Shown one piece after another: positions 23,801 through 35,800 of a stretch of 64,000 nt of DNA. The stretch spans positions 1,650,878 to 1,714,877 of the forward strand of contig NC_133663.1 of assembly GCF_037893015.1 (NCBI RefSeq), read 5' to 3'. The DNA comes from Macrotis lagotis (taxonomy: Eukaryota > Chordata > Mammalia > Peramelemorphia > Peramelidae). The translations under genes were made by a program, and so were the position numbers. The notes below the pieces were generated by a model that saw only the letters and a list, made by a program, of their open reading frames with translations, had not been told where the DNA came from and searched no databases. The first letter of the stretch is position 1. Each line of letters starts with the position of its first letter.

Positions 23801-26800
23801 GCTGGCCCTGCCTTGGGCTGGCTTGGCCTCCAGTTTGCATGTGTTGGGCACCGAATCTGCCCTGTTTGTGGCAGCCTCCCTGCAGGAGGCTAGCTGGCTG
23901 GAGGAAAGGGCAGTGGCCCAGGTCCCTGGGTTGGTTTATCAGAACCATTCCGAGGATCTTGGGTCTGGTCACTGTTTGGTGAGAGCAGCTTCCATGGCCT
24001 GATGACTCTTTCTCTGTCAGGGAGCCAATGTGGAACCTCCGAGGTTAATGAATTGTGGGAAGATGTGTGCCAGTCAGGACCCAGAGGGGTCCCCCTTGTA
24101 AAGATCAGAAAAAGTGTCCAAAGGAGAAGGGAGAAAGAGACCAAGGACATGACCTGGGGCTGCCTGGAGCCATGTGGCCTTTCTCGATAGTCGCAGCTCC
24201 AAGCTATTGCCCCCCCCTCCCCTAGACCCGGGTGTCTTCTCTTAGCTGCTGTGTCTAGACCCAAGGCCCAGCCTAGGAACTAAAACTAAGATGGGAGCCA
24301 AGAGCCATAGAGCTGGAATATTGGAAAGCTCTCCCACTGTGGTTTGGGTGCTATTATGGGCCAGCTGGTGAAGGGGGAGTAACTTATTAAGAGTCTGTCA
24401 GCTAGCACATGTTTGCAGCCTGGGTTACTGACTCCAAGCCTAGGGTTCTGTGCTCTGTGATGTCAGAAACAAGGGGCCTGAAAGCCTAAGGGCAATGGTG
24501 GGACCTTAACCCAAGATTGGAATTCTGCGAGTGGGAGTGGTAGATTGGAAGCAGTGACTTGAGGAGACAGCAAGGAGTTCTGAACGATAAAAAGTCTTTG
24601 ATATCTGCTCATCATAGGTAGCAGAGTGGCCCATTAGACTGAGGATGAGACTTTGGAGTCAGGGAGACTGGTAGTGGGACCCTGGACAAGTCATTGAACC
24701 TTCAGAGGGGCCTTTAGATATGCCTGCCACCTCCCTGGGGTGGAATGGAGTGACAGAGTCTGGCGGCAACTTTGAAGGGTTGTCCAGCGTGGTCAGGGAC
24801 CTCTGTGTCACTGGGACATTAGCCCTCCATTGGCTCAGGCCATCCTTCAAAGGGCTGCTTTTGGGGGGATGGCCCTAGAGCCCAGGCCTGGAAGGGTTCA
24901 TTCATCCTGGGTCCTGGGTTCTTTGGACAACTCAGCAAGGATTTCATGCTGGCTCTCCATTTTACAGAGAAGGAAGTGAGGCCCCAAGAGAGGCCATCAA
25001 AGGTCATCATCAGACTAGTCTTGCTTCCTGCCCAGGGGCCCTTCCCCAGCTCCTCATCTGCTGGGGGTGGGGTGTCCAAGGCATTCTCCCATCCAAACCT
25101 TAAGGCCCCAAACCAAGTCCCTGGACTTTGAGCCCAGAGTTTGAGCTTCTCAGAGGAGCCTTGGTTGGGCCTCAGCCCCTCCCTCTGGGTGAGGGACCGA
25201 GGGCAGTCGAAGCTGCCTGGTGTCTGAGTCCAGACTGTGATCAGCGAGCATTTATGAAGCTCCTGCTGGGCCCCCAGCCTGTCTGGGCCCCGGGGACACA
25301 AGTCAGTAGGACCAACCCTCAGGCTTTCTCTGTTAGTGGCCAGCGGCCCATAGACCAGCTGAGAATGGCCTGCCCCCTTCCCCGGGAAGAGGGGCAATGT
25401 TCACATGAGGGGCAGCTCAGGGGCACAATGCCTGCTGCTCACGTTGTCTCCCCACCTGTGTCTGAAGCAGGATGCCCTTTGATCAGTGTGTCCACATGTC
25501 ACCTCTGCCAGTACAGGCCTGGGGGGGTGTGAGTGAGTGTGTATATGTGAGAGACAGTGAGTGTCTGTGTGACAGTGTGTGTATGTGACTGTGACAGAGT
25601 GGGTGTGAGATACAGGGAGTGTGTGTGTTACAGTGAAGTGAATATGTGTATGACTGTGTGTGTGACTACATGACTGACAGAGTGTGTGGCAGTGAGAGTG
25701 TGAGACATTGTGTGTGACAGTGACAGAGTGGGTGTGAATGTGTGTGAGAGACAGGGAGTGTGTATGTGACAGTGACTGTGACTGTGTGAGACTGTGCGAC
25801 AGTGACTGTGTGTGACTATGACTGTGACAGAGTGTGTGTATGTGACTGTGTGACAGTGACAGAGTGGGTGGATGTGACAGAATGACTGTGTGCGACTGAC
25901 AGTGAGTGTGTGTATGAGACAGTATGAATGTGACAGTGAGTGTGCCTATGTGAGCCAGCAAATCTGTGTGTGACTGACCATGTCTGTGAGTGTGTGTGTA
26001 ACGGTATGACTGACAGTGTCTGAGGGTGATAGAGTGTGTGTATGTGTGAGACAGAGTGCACGTGAGAGAGAATGTGTGTGTGTGAGGGCGCCTCCAAGCC
26101 TGCATGCACCTGTATCTGTGAGTGTCACCTGCGGGAGGTGCATCATGCTTTCCTGCCCGGCCTCTTTGACAGGAGACAGCTTTTCTGCCACCTTCCTCAT
26201 CAAGAATGGTGCCTTGGTGAACGCGGCCACCGTGGGGGCCCAGGAAACGCCGCTGCACCTGGTGGCCTCGTCCAGCTGCAGGAAGGGCCCCGCCGACGTC
26301 ACGGCAGAGATGGCACACATCACTGAATCTCTGCTGCAGGCCGGGGCCAACCCAAACATGCAGGATGGGAAAGGAAGGTGAGAGCTGTGGTCTCCTGGTG
26401 GGAGTGTCCCCAGGGGGCATGGAGGACAGGGTATTCCTCCTTTCCTCAGGCCAAGCTTCTTCAGGATAGTGGTCACCAGGTCTGCTCTTTGGGGCCCCTC
26501 CCACAGGAGGCTTCTTCTCCCTACCTGGCCCATGCCCAACAGGTGCCCAGGGACTCCCCAAATGGAGGCTTAACCAGAGATGGGCGTCAGGCTGGCTGTT
26601 GCAGAGCCCTGTGCCTGGTCTCTGAGGGGAGTGGCTCCCACCCTGCCTGTACTTAAGGGGCTCTTGGCCTGGCTGGCTGAAGGAAGACGCTCAGCAGCAT
26701 GATGTTGGTTGTTAAAGGGGTACAGGGGGAGGAGGGTGGAGCAGCTGGGGCCCCCAGGGGCTGTGCCTTCATTACTCTCCAGCCCCTGCCACCTCCTGGA

Positions 26801-29800
26801 GAGCTTTGCCTCTTGGAGTCAAGGATTCAGAGGGAGAAGGGGCCCTTGTCTTGTCCTCAGGCCTGATTGGGGGGGGGCCTTCTTGTGGTTAGGCCCCTTT
26901 GCTGAGCGGACCTGAGGGGGTGGATCTGTTGGTTCCCTTGAGCCCCCCCTCCCACCTCCCTCCTTGGATCTGCCCTCCCCTTCCCCAGACCTTCAGCCCC
27001 TCAACCAAGCTTGAGCCAGCTTGGGGGGGGGGGGCGTTTTAAGGAGGACTGCTGCCCTTCACCCATCCTCACTGTTCTTGGGCAGCCTGGGGGGGCTCCT
27101 TCCTCTCCAATTAGCTGTTCCCCCCCCCCAGGACCTCCCAAGGGTGACCCTGTCCACTGTCTTTTCCACCAGGACTCCATTGCATTCGTCTATTATTGCC
27201 AGGAATGACGTGGTATTCAGCCAGCTGCTGCAGTGTAAACAGTAGGTACCCAGGCAGAGCGGTTGGCCGCTGCCCAGGCTTCATGGCCTTCTCTTGAGGT
27301 GAGGGCTTGACCCACATGGCCAAGTCCATCAAGCTCCAGGTACAGGCCCCACTCCTGGGCGCCACCTTGGAGGACCTCGGGATTTTTGGGAGCCTCCCCA
27401 ACCCAGAAATGGACCCGTTTGGGATGAGGGTCTCTGAGGGGGCCTGTCCTTGACCTCTCATGCAGGTTAGATTTAGAGCTGAAGGACCATGAGGGCAGCA
27501 CAGCACTATGGCTGGCCGTCCAGTACATCACAGTGTCTTCGGACCAATCCGTGAACCCCTTCGATGACGCGCCTGTCGTCAATGGGACCTCCTTTGACGA
27601 GAACAGTTATGCGGCCAGGCTGATTCAGCGAGGGAGCAATACAGACGCACCTGACACAGTGACAGGTGGGTGGGCACGCACCATCATGCAGGGCTCCCCA
27701 TGAGGTGCCTCACCCAAGATTATCCAGTGGAGATGGGGGGACTGGGACTGTGTATTCTATTTCCTGAAAAGATATCAGAGGGCCACAGCCCTCAACCTCA
27801 GCCATGGTGCTTCGACAACTGGTTCCTTCGCTACAGCCCCTCCCCTAGCCTTTCCATTCCCTCCCGCTCCTGTGATTCAGGGCAGCACAAGGCTCCTCCT
27901 CTGCTCCAGGCCCTGCACAGCCTTTGTTCTTCCTTCCTGCCCTGTCCAGACCCTGGGGGGACATGGCGAGGGAACCCACCCTGGTGCTGTGCTTGTCTCA
28001 TAGGGAACTGCTTACTCCAGAGGGCAGCTGGATCTGGCAATGAGGCTGCAGCGCTCTTCTTGGCGGCCAATGGGGCCAAGGTGAATCACAGGAACCGATG
28101 GGTAAGTGAGTGGTTGGAGGCCCATCCAGGCTCTGGGAGTTTTTGGGGACGCTGCCTGCCGCCTCAGGATGAGCAGAGGGGCATGTTGTTGCCAGCTGCC
28201 CCAGCAGGGTTCCAAACCAATGGGAATGGGGTTCGGAGGGAGAGAGGAGAAATCTTGGGAGGCTTCACGGAGGAGGCTGTGTTTGTGGTCTGGACTGCAC
28301 GGGGGGCTGTGAGCTTCAGGTTGGGATCTCAGTGAATCGACATGACTGTCCTGGGAAGGAGGTTCTGGGTGTTGGGGGGTGGGACTTTGGAAGTACGGTA
28401 AATGACCTGAGCAAAGGCATGGAGGTGAGAATGTTCATGGCATATTCAGGGGCAGTGGGTAGTCTCTTACATGTGACAGACTGGAAAAGAGGGGTGGGCT
28501 GGACCCCAGTGCCAGGCTGAGGACTTTGACCTATGTCAGGCTGAGCTTTTGAATACAGCTGGAGCCTCCCCAGAGCCGGGCTTTTGATATAGGCCTGGGG
28601 AATCCCTTGTGCCACTCCCTGGGGAGGTGACTGGCCCAGCAAGAGGGTCCCAGTACAGTAAACCTCTCCCTTGGGCTCGCAAGGACCAGGAGCCAGGCAC
28701 AGGAAGGGGGTCAAGAGTGACGTGGCAACAAGGCCCTTGGTTAACAAATCAGCTGTTTGCTCCTGTGGCGCAAGAGCTGGGCCTGCAGCCTAGTCCCTGC
28801 CTTGGGGAAGGAGAGGGTCACTATCCTCTCTTGTCTGACAGGCCCAGGATTCTCAAGGAGGCCTCCCAGAGGTCACCCTCCGTTCCTGCTCTGAACAGTG
28901 CTCAGGTTTTTCACCAACTTCCCCCCAGCCACATCTTGCTCAGATGCTTGCACATCTGCTCATTCTGAATCCCTCTAGGTCATCATCCAAGTCATCTGGT
29001 TCTCAGTGAGACCCAGCTCCCCCCCATGGCCCAGCCTCCCCCCTCCTCCCCTTGGGTCCTGACCAGTCTTTCACTCCCTCCTCTTGTCTCAGTAATCCTT
29101 CCCCCTCCCTCCGCCTCTTCCAGGCTCTTCTCCGTCCTCCACCTCTCTGAGACCTCTCTTCCTTTGATGTTGATGCCATCTGTCTTTACCGTCTGTCAGA
29201 GGTCACTCCTCCTCCTCCTAGGGCTTCAAGATCTGGCCTTGCCTCAAACTGGGGACTTGGAGCCTCATGTTGACCCTCCCTCAACACTAATCTCCCAAGT
29301 CACCCATTAATCACCTCCCAAGAGTTCCTCCTCAGCCATAGATTTCGTCATGCCCTTGAGCTCAGGTGGTCCTTCCTTACAGAACTCTGCCCTCTAAAGC
29401 CTTCAGCTCCTTCCCAGTCCATCTCCCCTGCAGTGGCCTCCCCCTCCTCTTCTCCCCATCTTCGCCCCTTGGTGACCACCAGTCCTACTGTACACTGGCC
29501 TTGCTTGAAACCCTCACCTCTCGCATCATGTCCTCACTGTGGGTTCATCCTTTTTAACCCCCTCCTAATTAGCTCCCTCTCCCTATGTTTTCTCAGCTGA
29601 GAATCTTGCTTAAAAAAATTGAGCTCATTCACCAAGAGCTCCCTCCTCACTTCCTCTCACTCTTCGAGTGCTTTCTGTCACTGTTTCTTTATTATTATTA
29701 CTATTATCATTATCATTATTATTAATTTTTTCCAATTATATGTAAAGATTATTTTCAACATTCTTTTTAAAAATTTAAATATTTTATTTATTTATTTTGC

Positions 29801-32800
29801 CAACTACTTGCAATTGTAGTTTTTACCATTTTTTAAAAAGATTTTATGTTCTACAAATTTTCCCCTCATCTCACTTCCCTCTCCCCATCCCCCACAGAAG
29901 GCAATTCGTCAGTCTCCACACTGTCTACATGGTCTACATTGAAGAGTGTGATGAGTGAGAAATCAGATCCTTAAGGAAGAAACATAAAGTATAAGAGATA
30001 GCAAGATCAGACAATAAGATATCAGGTTTTTGCTTTTTTTATCCTAAATTAGAGGTAATAGTCCTTGGTCTTTGTTCAAACTCCACAATTCTTTCTCTGG
30101 ATACAGCTGGCACTCTCCTTTGCAGACAGCCCAGAATTGTCCCTGATTGTTGCACTGATGTAATGAGCAAGTCCATCAAGGTTGAACATCACTCCCATGT
30201 TGCTGTTAGGGTGCACAGTGTTCTTCTGGTTCTGCTCATCTCACTCAGCATCAGTTCATGCAAATCCCTTCAGGCTTCCCTGAAATCCCGTCCCTCCTGG
30301 TTTCTAATAGAACACTAGTGTTCTATGACATACATATACCACAGTTTGCTAAGCCATTCCCCAATTGAAGGACCTTTATTTAATTTCCAATTCTTTGCCA
30401 CCACAAATAGGGCCGCTATGAATATTTTTGTACAAGTGATGTTTTTACCCTTTTTCATCATCTCTTCAGGAAATAGATCCAGTAGTGGTATTGCTGGGTC
30501 AAAGGGGATGCACATTTTTGTTGCCCTTTGGGCATAGTTCCAAATAGCTCTCCAGAAGGGTTGGATGAGTTCACAGCTCCATCAACGGTGTAATAGTGTC
30601 CCAGATTTCCCACAACCTTTCCAACAATGATCACTATCCTTTCTGGTCATATTGGCCAGTCTGAGAGGTGTGAAGTGGTATCTCATAGAAGCTTTAATTT
30701 GCATTTCTCTAATAAGTAATGATTTAGAGCACTTTTTCATATTACTATGGATCACTTTGATCTCATCTGTAAATTGCCTTTGCATATCCTTTGACCATTT
30801 GTCCATTGGGGAATGACTTTTTTATTTGACTCCATTCTCTGTATATTCTAGAAATGAGTCCTTTGTTAGAAACATTAGTTGTAAAGATTGTTTCCGAGTT
30901 TATTACATTTCTTTTGATCTTGGTTACAGTGGTTTTGTCTGTGCAAAAGCTTTTTAATCTAATATAGTCGAAATCATCTAGTTTGTTTTTAATGATGTTC
31001 TCCATCTCTTCCTTAGTCATAAACTGCTCCCCTTTCCAGGTAAACTAGTCCTTGATCTTCTAGTTTGCTTATAGTATTTTTTTTTTAATGTCTAAATCTC
31101 GTATCCATTTGGATCTTATCTTGGAAAAGGGTGTGAGGTGTTGGTCTAATCTAAGTTTCTTCCATACTAACTTGCAATTTTCCTAGCAGTTTTTATCAGA
31201 GAGTTTTTATCCCAATAGCTGGACTCTTTGGGTTTATCAAACAGCAGATTACTATAATCGTCTCCTGCTTTTGTACCTAGTCTATTCCACTGGTCCACCA
31301 CTCTTATTTCTTAGTCAGTACCAGACAGTTTTGATGACTGATGCTTTATAATATAATTTTAGATCTTCACCAGTTTTTTTTTTGGCAGGGTTTTGAGTTT
31401 TACATTTTTCTCCCTCCCTCCCCCTTCTCCCTCCTCTCGACAGAAAACAATTTAATAGGGGCTCTACACAACATTCATTTTTCTAATGTTTTCTCCCTTC
31501 TACCTTACTCTTCACCCCACCCTAGGAGTGCGTGTTACATAAGTCACATTGCATATATTTCCATGGTGGTCCCAATGTGAAAGAAGACTTAGAATAAAAA
31601 GGCAAAAATCATGTGAAGGATAAAACAAAAAACAAATTTTAAGAAGGTGAAGATAGTCTGCTTCGATTTGCCTTCAGATTCCCTAGCTTTTTCTCTGGGT
31701 GCGGAGGCATTTTCCATCCCAGACCTTTCAGAATTGTCTTTTATTGATCTCTAGCTTGCTGAGGGGAGCTTAGACTGCCAGTTGGTCACCGGCCAGGTAG
31801 TGAGCATGTCCACCATGCTTCTGGTGCCGTGCTCTTCCCTCAGCATCAGTTCACATGCTCCTCAGCAGGCCTTCCTGAAGGCCGCCTGCCCATTCTTTCT
31901 TAGAGCTCCACAATATTCCAGTGCATTCATCCACCCCAGTTTAGTCAGCCATTCCCCAATGGACAGACATCCCCTTGATTTCCAATTCTTTGGCAGCTCA
32001 TAAAGAACTGCTGAGATATTTTCTATTTGGTTTTTTTTCTGTGAACATTCTTGTCCACCTGGGTCTTTTCCCCTTTCTTGCAATCTCTTTGGGGGACAGA
32101 CCCCGCAGTGGCATTGCATCGTTCCACATTGCTCTCCAGAAAGGTGGAGTGCTTCATAGCTCCCCCAAGAGGGCATTGGGCCCCGATTTTCCCCTCATCT
32201 CTGGCATTTGCCCTTTCTGATAGGAGTGGGGCAAGGGCTCAGAGTTGCTGTCATTTGCCTTTCTCTAATGAAGATTTAGAGCATTTTGTGATGCTTTTTC
32301 AGTCTGCTTTCCTGAACGACCTCTCTGCTGGTCTCCACCTGCCTCTCCAACATCTGGAACTGGATGTCCAGGAGACATTTTAAACTCATCGGTACCAAAA
32401 CTGAACTTGTTTCCTTTTCCCCCAAGCCTCCCCGCTCCTCCAGGTCCACTCTGCGACCCAGGCCTATGGATTTCACCTGTGACACCCCTCCTTGCAGTCT
32501 CTCTCATCTGACCCTTCCCCAGTCATTCCCCACTCCTCTCCAGACTCCCCTCAGTCCCCAAGGGTATTTTTCCCAACCCCAGGTCTGACCAGGACAGCTC
32601 TCCCCTTTCAGTTTCGGGAGCTCCCAGTGGCTTTCAGGAGCAAACCCCTCCTGACCTCCCTCCTCCCTTTCCTGTCTTCCTCACACCTGATTCCTCTCCT
32701 TCCCTTCCATCAGTTCATATCATTTATTGGTTTTCTGCCTCCTTCCCCCCACCTTCTCCACAGGAAGCCACTACTTGCTTGTCCTCAAACACAAACTCTC

Positions 32801-35800
32801 CTGATCTTGCACCTTCTTAGTCGCTGGTGGTCATTCACAATCAGAGTCACTTGTGCCTTTGCCAGCTACAGAGAGGGTATGCACACGGCCCTTTACCCCT
32901 GGGTTTCTTCTTTGTCCTCTTGGTGCCTTACTCTTGCCTGCCTCCTCCACAGTGGGACCACAGTCATCCTGCCATGCCATAGGACAGGGTCAGCCAGTAC
33001 CCAGCCCAGGCAGTGGGCACCCCACAGAGAGATACTCTAAGGAATTTTGGTACACAGGGGCAATGCCCAGTTGGTAGCTTTTGGGGCACAGCTCCAAGCC
33101 TCTCCCTGGAATGACTAGACCAATTCTGAGCTCCAGTTTTCCCCAGCCCCTCCAGCATGTCATGTTCCTTCTTGTCCACATTGCTGAGCTGGTGGTCCTG
33201 TGGTGGCAGCCCAGAGGTGCTTTAATTGATGTTTCTATTGATTAGTGATTTGGAGCATTTTGGCACATAGCTATTGAGAGCTTGGTTTCTTCCTTTGTAA
33301 ACTACTTGTGGGTCCCATTTTAGGTTCTCCTGGTTTTCTTTCAACCTTCTCTTTTAGAAGTCAGATAGAAGTTCTAGACCTGAAGGGTGTTCTTCAAATT
33401 TTCCTCAGTTTTCCCAAATTTTTCCTCCCCAAGTTCAGTCTCTGACCTTTTTTTTACTGTAATCCAAACCCCTCCACAGCATCTGCACAACTTCCTTCTT
33501 CTTCAGCTCAACTTCTTCCCTGTTTTCACACCAGCAATCTGGATAATGGGTATCCTTCATCCACTTTGTTTTTCCTGTGTGGATAATGACTTCGAGGGAG
33601 TATGGGGACACAGTCAAGAAGACCTGAGTTTGAATCCAGCCACAGCCTTACTAGTTGTGTGATCCTGGGCAATTTACTTAATTGCTGTCTACCTCAGTTT
33701 CCTCAAATGTAAAATGGGAATAATAATGGCATTTCAACATGACCAATTTTAATGAATTATGTAAATGCCTGTTATGATTTTTGTTCTTGTGGAACTGAAT
33801 CCTTGAGTGGCTCTCAGTCTCCCCTGCTATTGAGTTTATATCTGACTTTTATGAGAGAATTATCCCCTACAAGGGAGTTCCCCCCACAAGGGAATGTCCA
33901 GCAGACCTTTTTCCCCTTCATGGCTTTCTTGGTTGTTGTACCCTGGGGTACCTTCATTCCCCCCTTTTTGATAGCTCAGTTGCTTCTTGGACAGGATCCT
34001 ACATTCTCTGAAAGAAACCTATCAGACCTTCCTGTGGGCTTGGAATGTGTCCTTGGGGGCTGCCTTGGTCCCTGCCTGTGGCAAAACTGCCCATAGCTTT
34101 TTGTATTGTCATTGAGTGTTTGCAAACTGTCCTCACTAGCAGCCCTGAGGGGACCCAACCCTTTTTATGGGGCACCTCCTGGGCCCATCCCCAGCTCATT
34201 CCAGATGGTTCTTGAGGTGGTGCTGTGGACACCTCTTGTGTCCCTGCCATCGGGCGCCACAGCTGGACCACATGCCAAGAGACTGGTCAGGAGCCTGGCA
34301 GTCAAATCAGTGGATTAGAAGTGGGGAGAGAGGGGACTAGACCCAGGAGCTGGGAGTGACTCAGAGGAGGGCCTGCTGGATCCTGGCACTTGCATGCAGG
34401 GTTTTGTATTGACCTCATTTGATCCTTACAAAGTGGGGATCCTCACAAAGTGGGAGGGCGGTGCTGTGATTGGCCCCATTTGGTCATTGAGGAGTCTGAG
34501 GCTTAGGAATTCTGAGTGACTTGATCGGGTCCCCCATCTAGAAGGAATTGTAGCTGCATTTGAACTTGGACTATCTTGTTCCCTGTGGTGCCCCCCCAAC
34601 CCCAGCTCAGCAACCTGTACCTGAGCAGAGGCGGCTGTGGTAGAGCTAAGGAAGTTTGGAAGAGAAGAGATGGATGAGGGTCCGGCCTCTTCTGAGTTTT
34701 GTGGAGTCCAAGATTCCTGGGAGACATCCAGCCGGAGCTATCCGGCAAACATTAGTGGCGAACCCAGACATGGGCAGAATGTCCATTTTATGTATGAAGT
34801 TTTCATATGTTGTGTGTGAAGGCGGGCCCCTTTCCTAGGTGGTGGCTCCAGTCATTGGGAGTGGGGGTGGGGCAGGGAGAGGATCACATCCCCAGGCAGG
34901 GTCTTAGACTTGTTGTGGAAGACTCCAGGTGCTCATGTGGATGACACAGATGTGTCTGACCAAGGAGTCCAGGCTGAGGAGGTAGACATTCTCGCCCTTC
35001 ATTGTTGGTCCTAACCAAAGCGGATAGCAACACATAGATCAAGGGAATTAGAGGGAGAATGACGAGATCAGGAGGGCCTGCTGGCTGCTGTCAATGACCA
35101 ACAGACCGAGGAGATGGGGAGGGGCTTCGGCAGAGCCTGAGGAAGCAGTGGAGAGGGCACCCAAGGTCCCACTATGTATCTCTGTTTAGGGAGAAACACC
35201 ACTGCATACGGCCTGCCGGAAGGGCCTGTCCACCCTGACGGCCGAGCTCTTGCAACAAGGCGCTAACCCAAATCTCCAGACTGAAGAGGTCCTACCCGCG
35301 GCCCCTGGCCTGGCCGAGGATGTCTACCTGCAGACCCCACTACACACGGCTATAGCATACAAGCACCCTGATGTCGTGTCTGTCATCCTGGAGCAGAAGG
35401 GTGAGCAACAGCCCCTGGTGGGGGGGGGGGTCACTCCCTCAGCTCATGGCCTTACCTCCCCTGCAGCCCTGAGGCTCTAAGCCCTGAAACCCTCTGCTGG
35501 CCCCAGGGCGGGCTGAAGGTGCTGGCTGCAGGCGGCCGTGGCTGTGGGGGCACTGCAGGACTCCCCTCAGAGAGAACTCTTAGCCTGAGATACAGTGAAG
35601 GGCCTTGGGCTGCAGCCAGGGCCTCAGGGCCCCCTCAGTGTTCAGCAGCAGGACCTTTCACCCAGCTCTTTGGCCAATCTAGTGGACTGGGCTGGGGTGG
35701 TTTTGTTTTTTCCAATCTAGAATACAAGAGGCTCTCCTCCCTCTGATAAATGTTCCAAGTGAAACTGGTAAAGAAAGTGCAGCAATGGCAGAGGGCACCA

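Larger units (their letters stand above)
21126..26172 (+). other. ANKFY1: ANKFY1 intron 7
   Basis: A 5 kb intron with MIR debris (21395-21600), a - strand old L1 piece with nested SINE (22000-23100), L2-like sequence (23105-23660), MIRs near 24.6 and 24.95 kb and a TG-rich satellite at its 3' end. No conserved exon is missing here, since the flanking phases match. Confidence 0.8.
28102..35189 (+). other. ANKFY1: ANKFY1 intron 11
   Basis: A 7.1 kb intron that is repeat-rich (L2-like, two L1 3' ends, L1 fragment, MIR). Between 28102-28960 and 34570-35189 I see nothing gene-like beyond old repeat debris. Confidence 0.8.

Noticed and set aside
25401-26561. 386-codon open frame on the - strand, rich in His, Thr and Ser
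   Set aside because: It is read through the TG/AC satellite and across ANKFY1 exon 8 in antisense. The composition (HTHSHTHS) is what an AC repeat yields, and no domain is present.
27236-27249. Stop codon (TAG) ending ANKFY1 prematurely after exon 9
   Set aside because: The donor at 27242 removes the TAG, and the joined sequence (K-Q-L-D-L-E-L) matches the family exactly.
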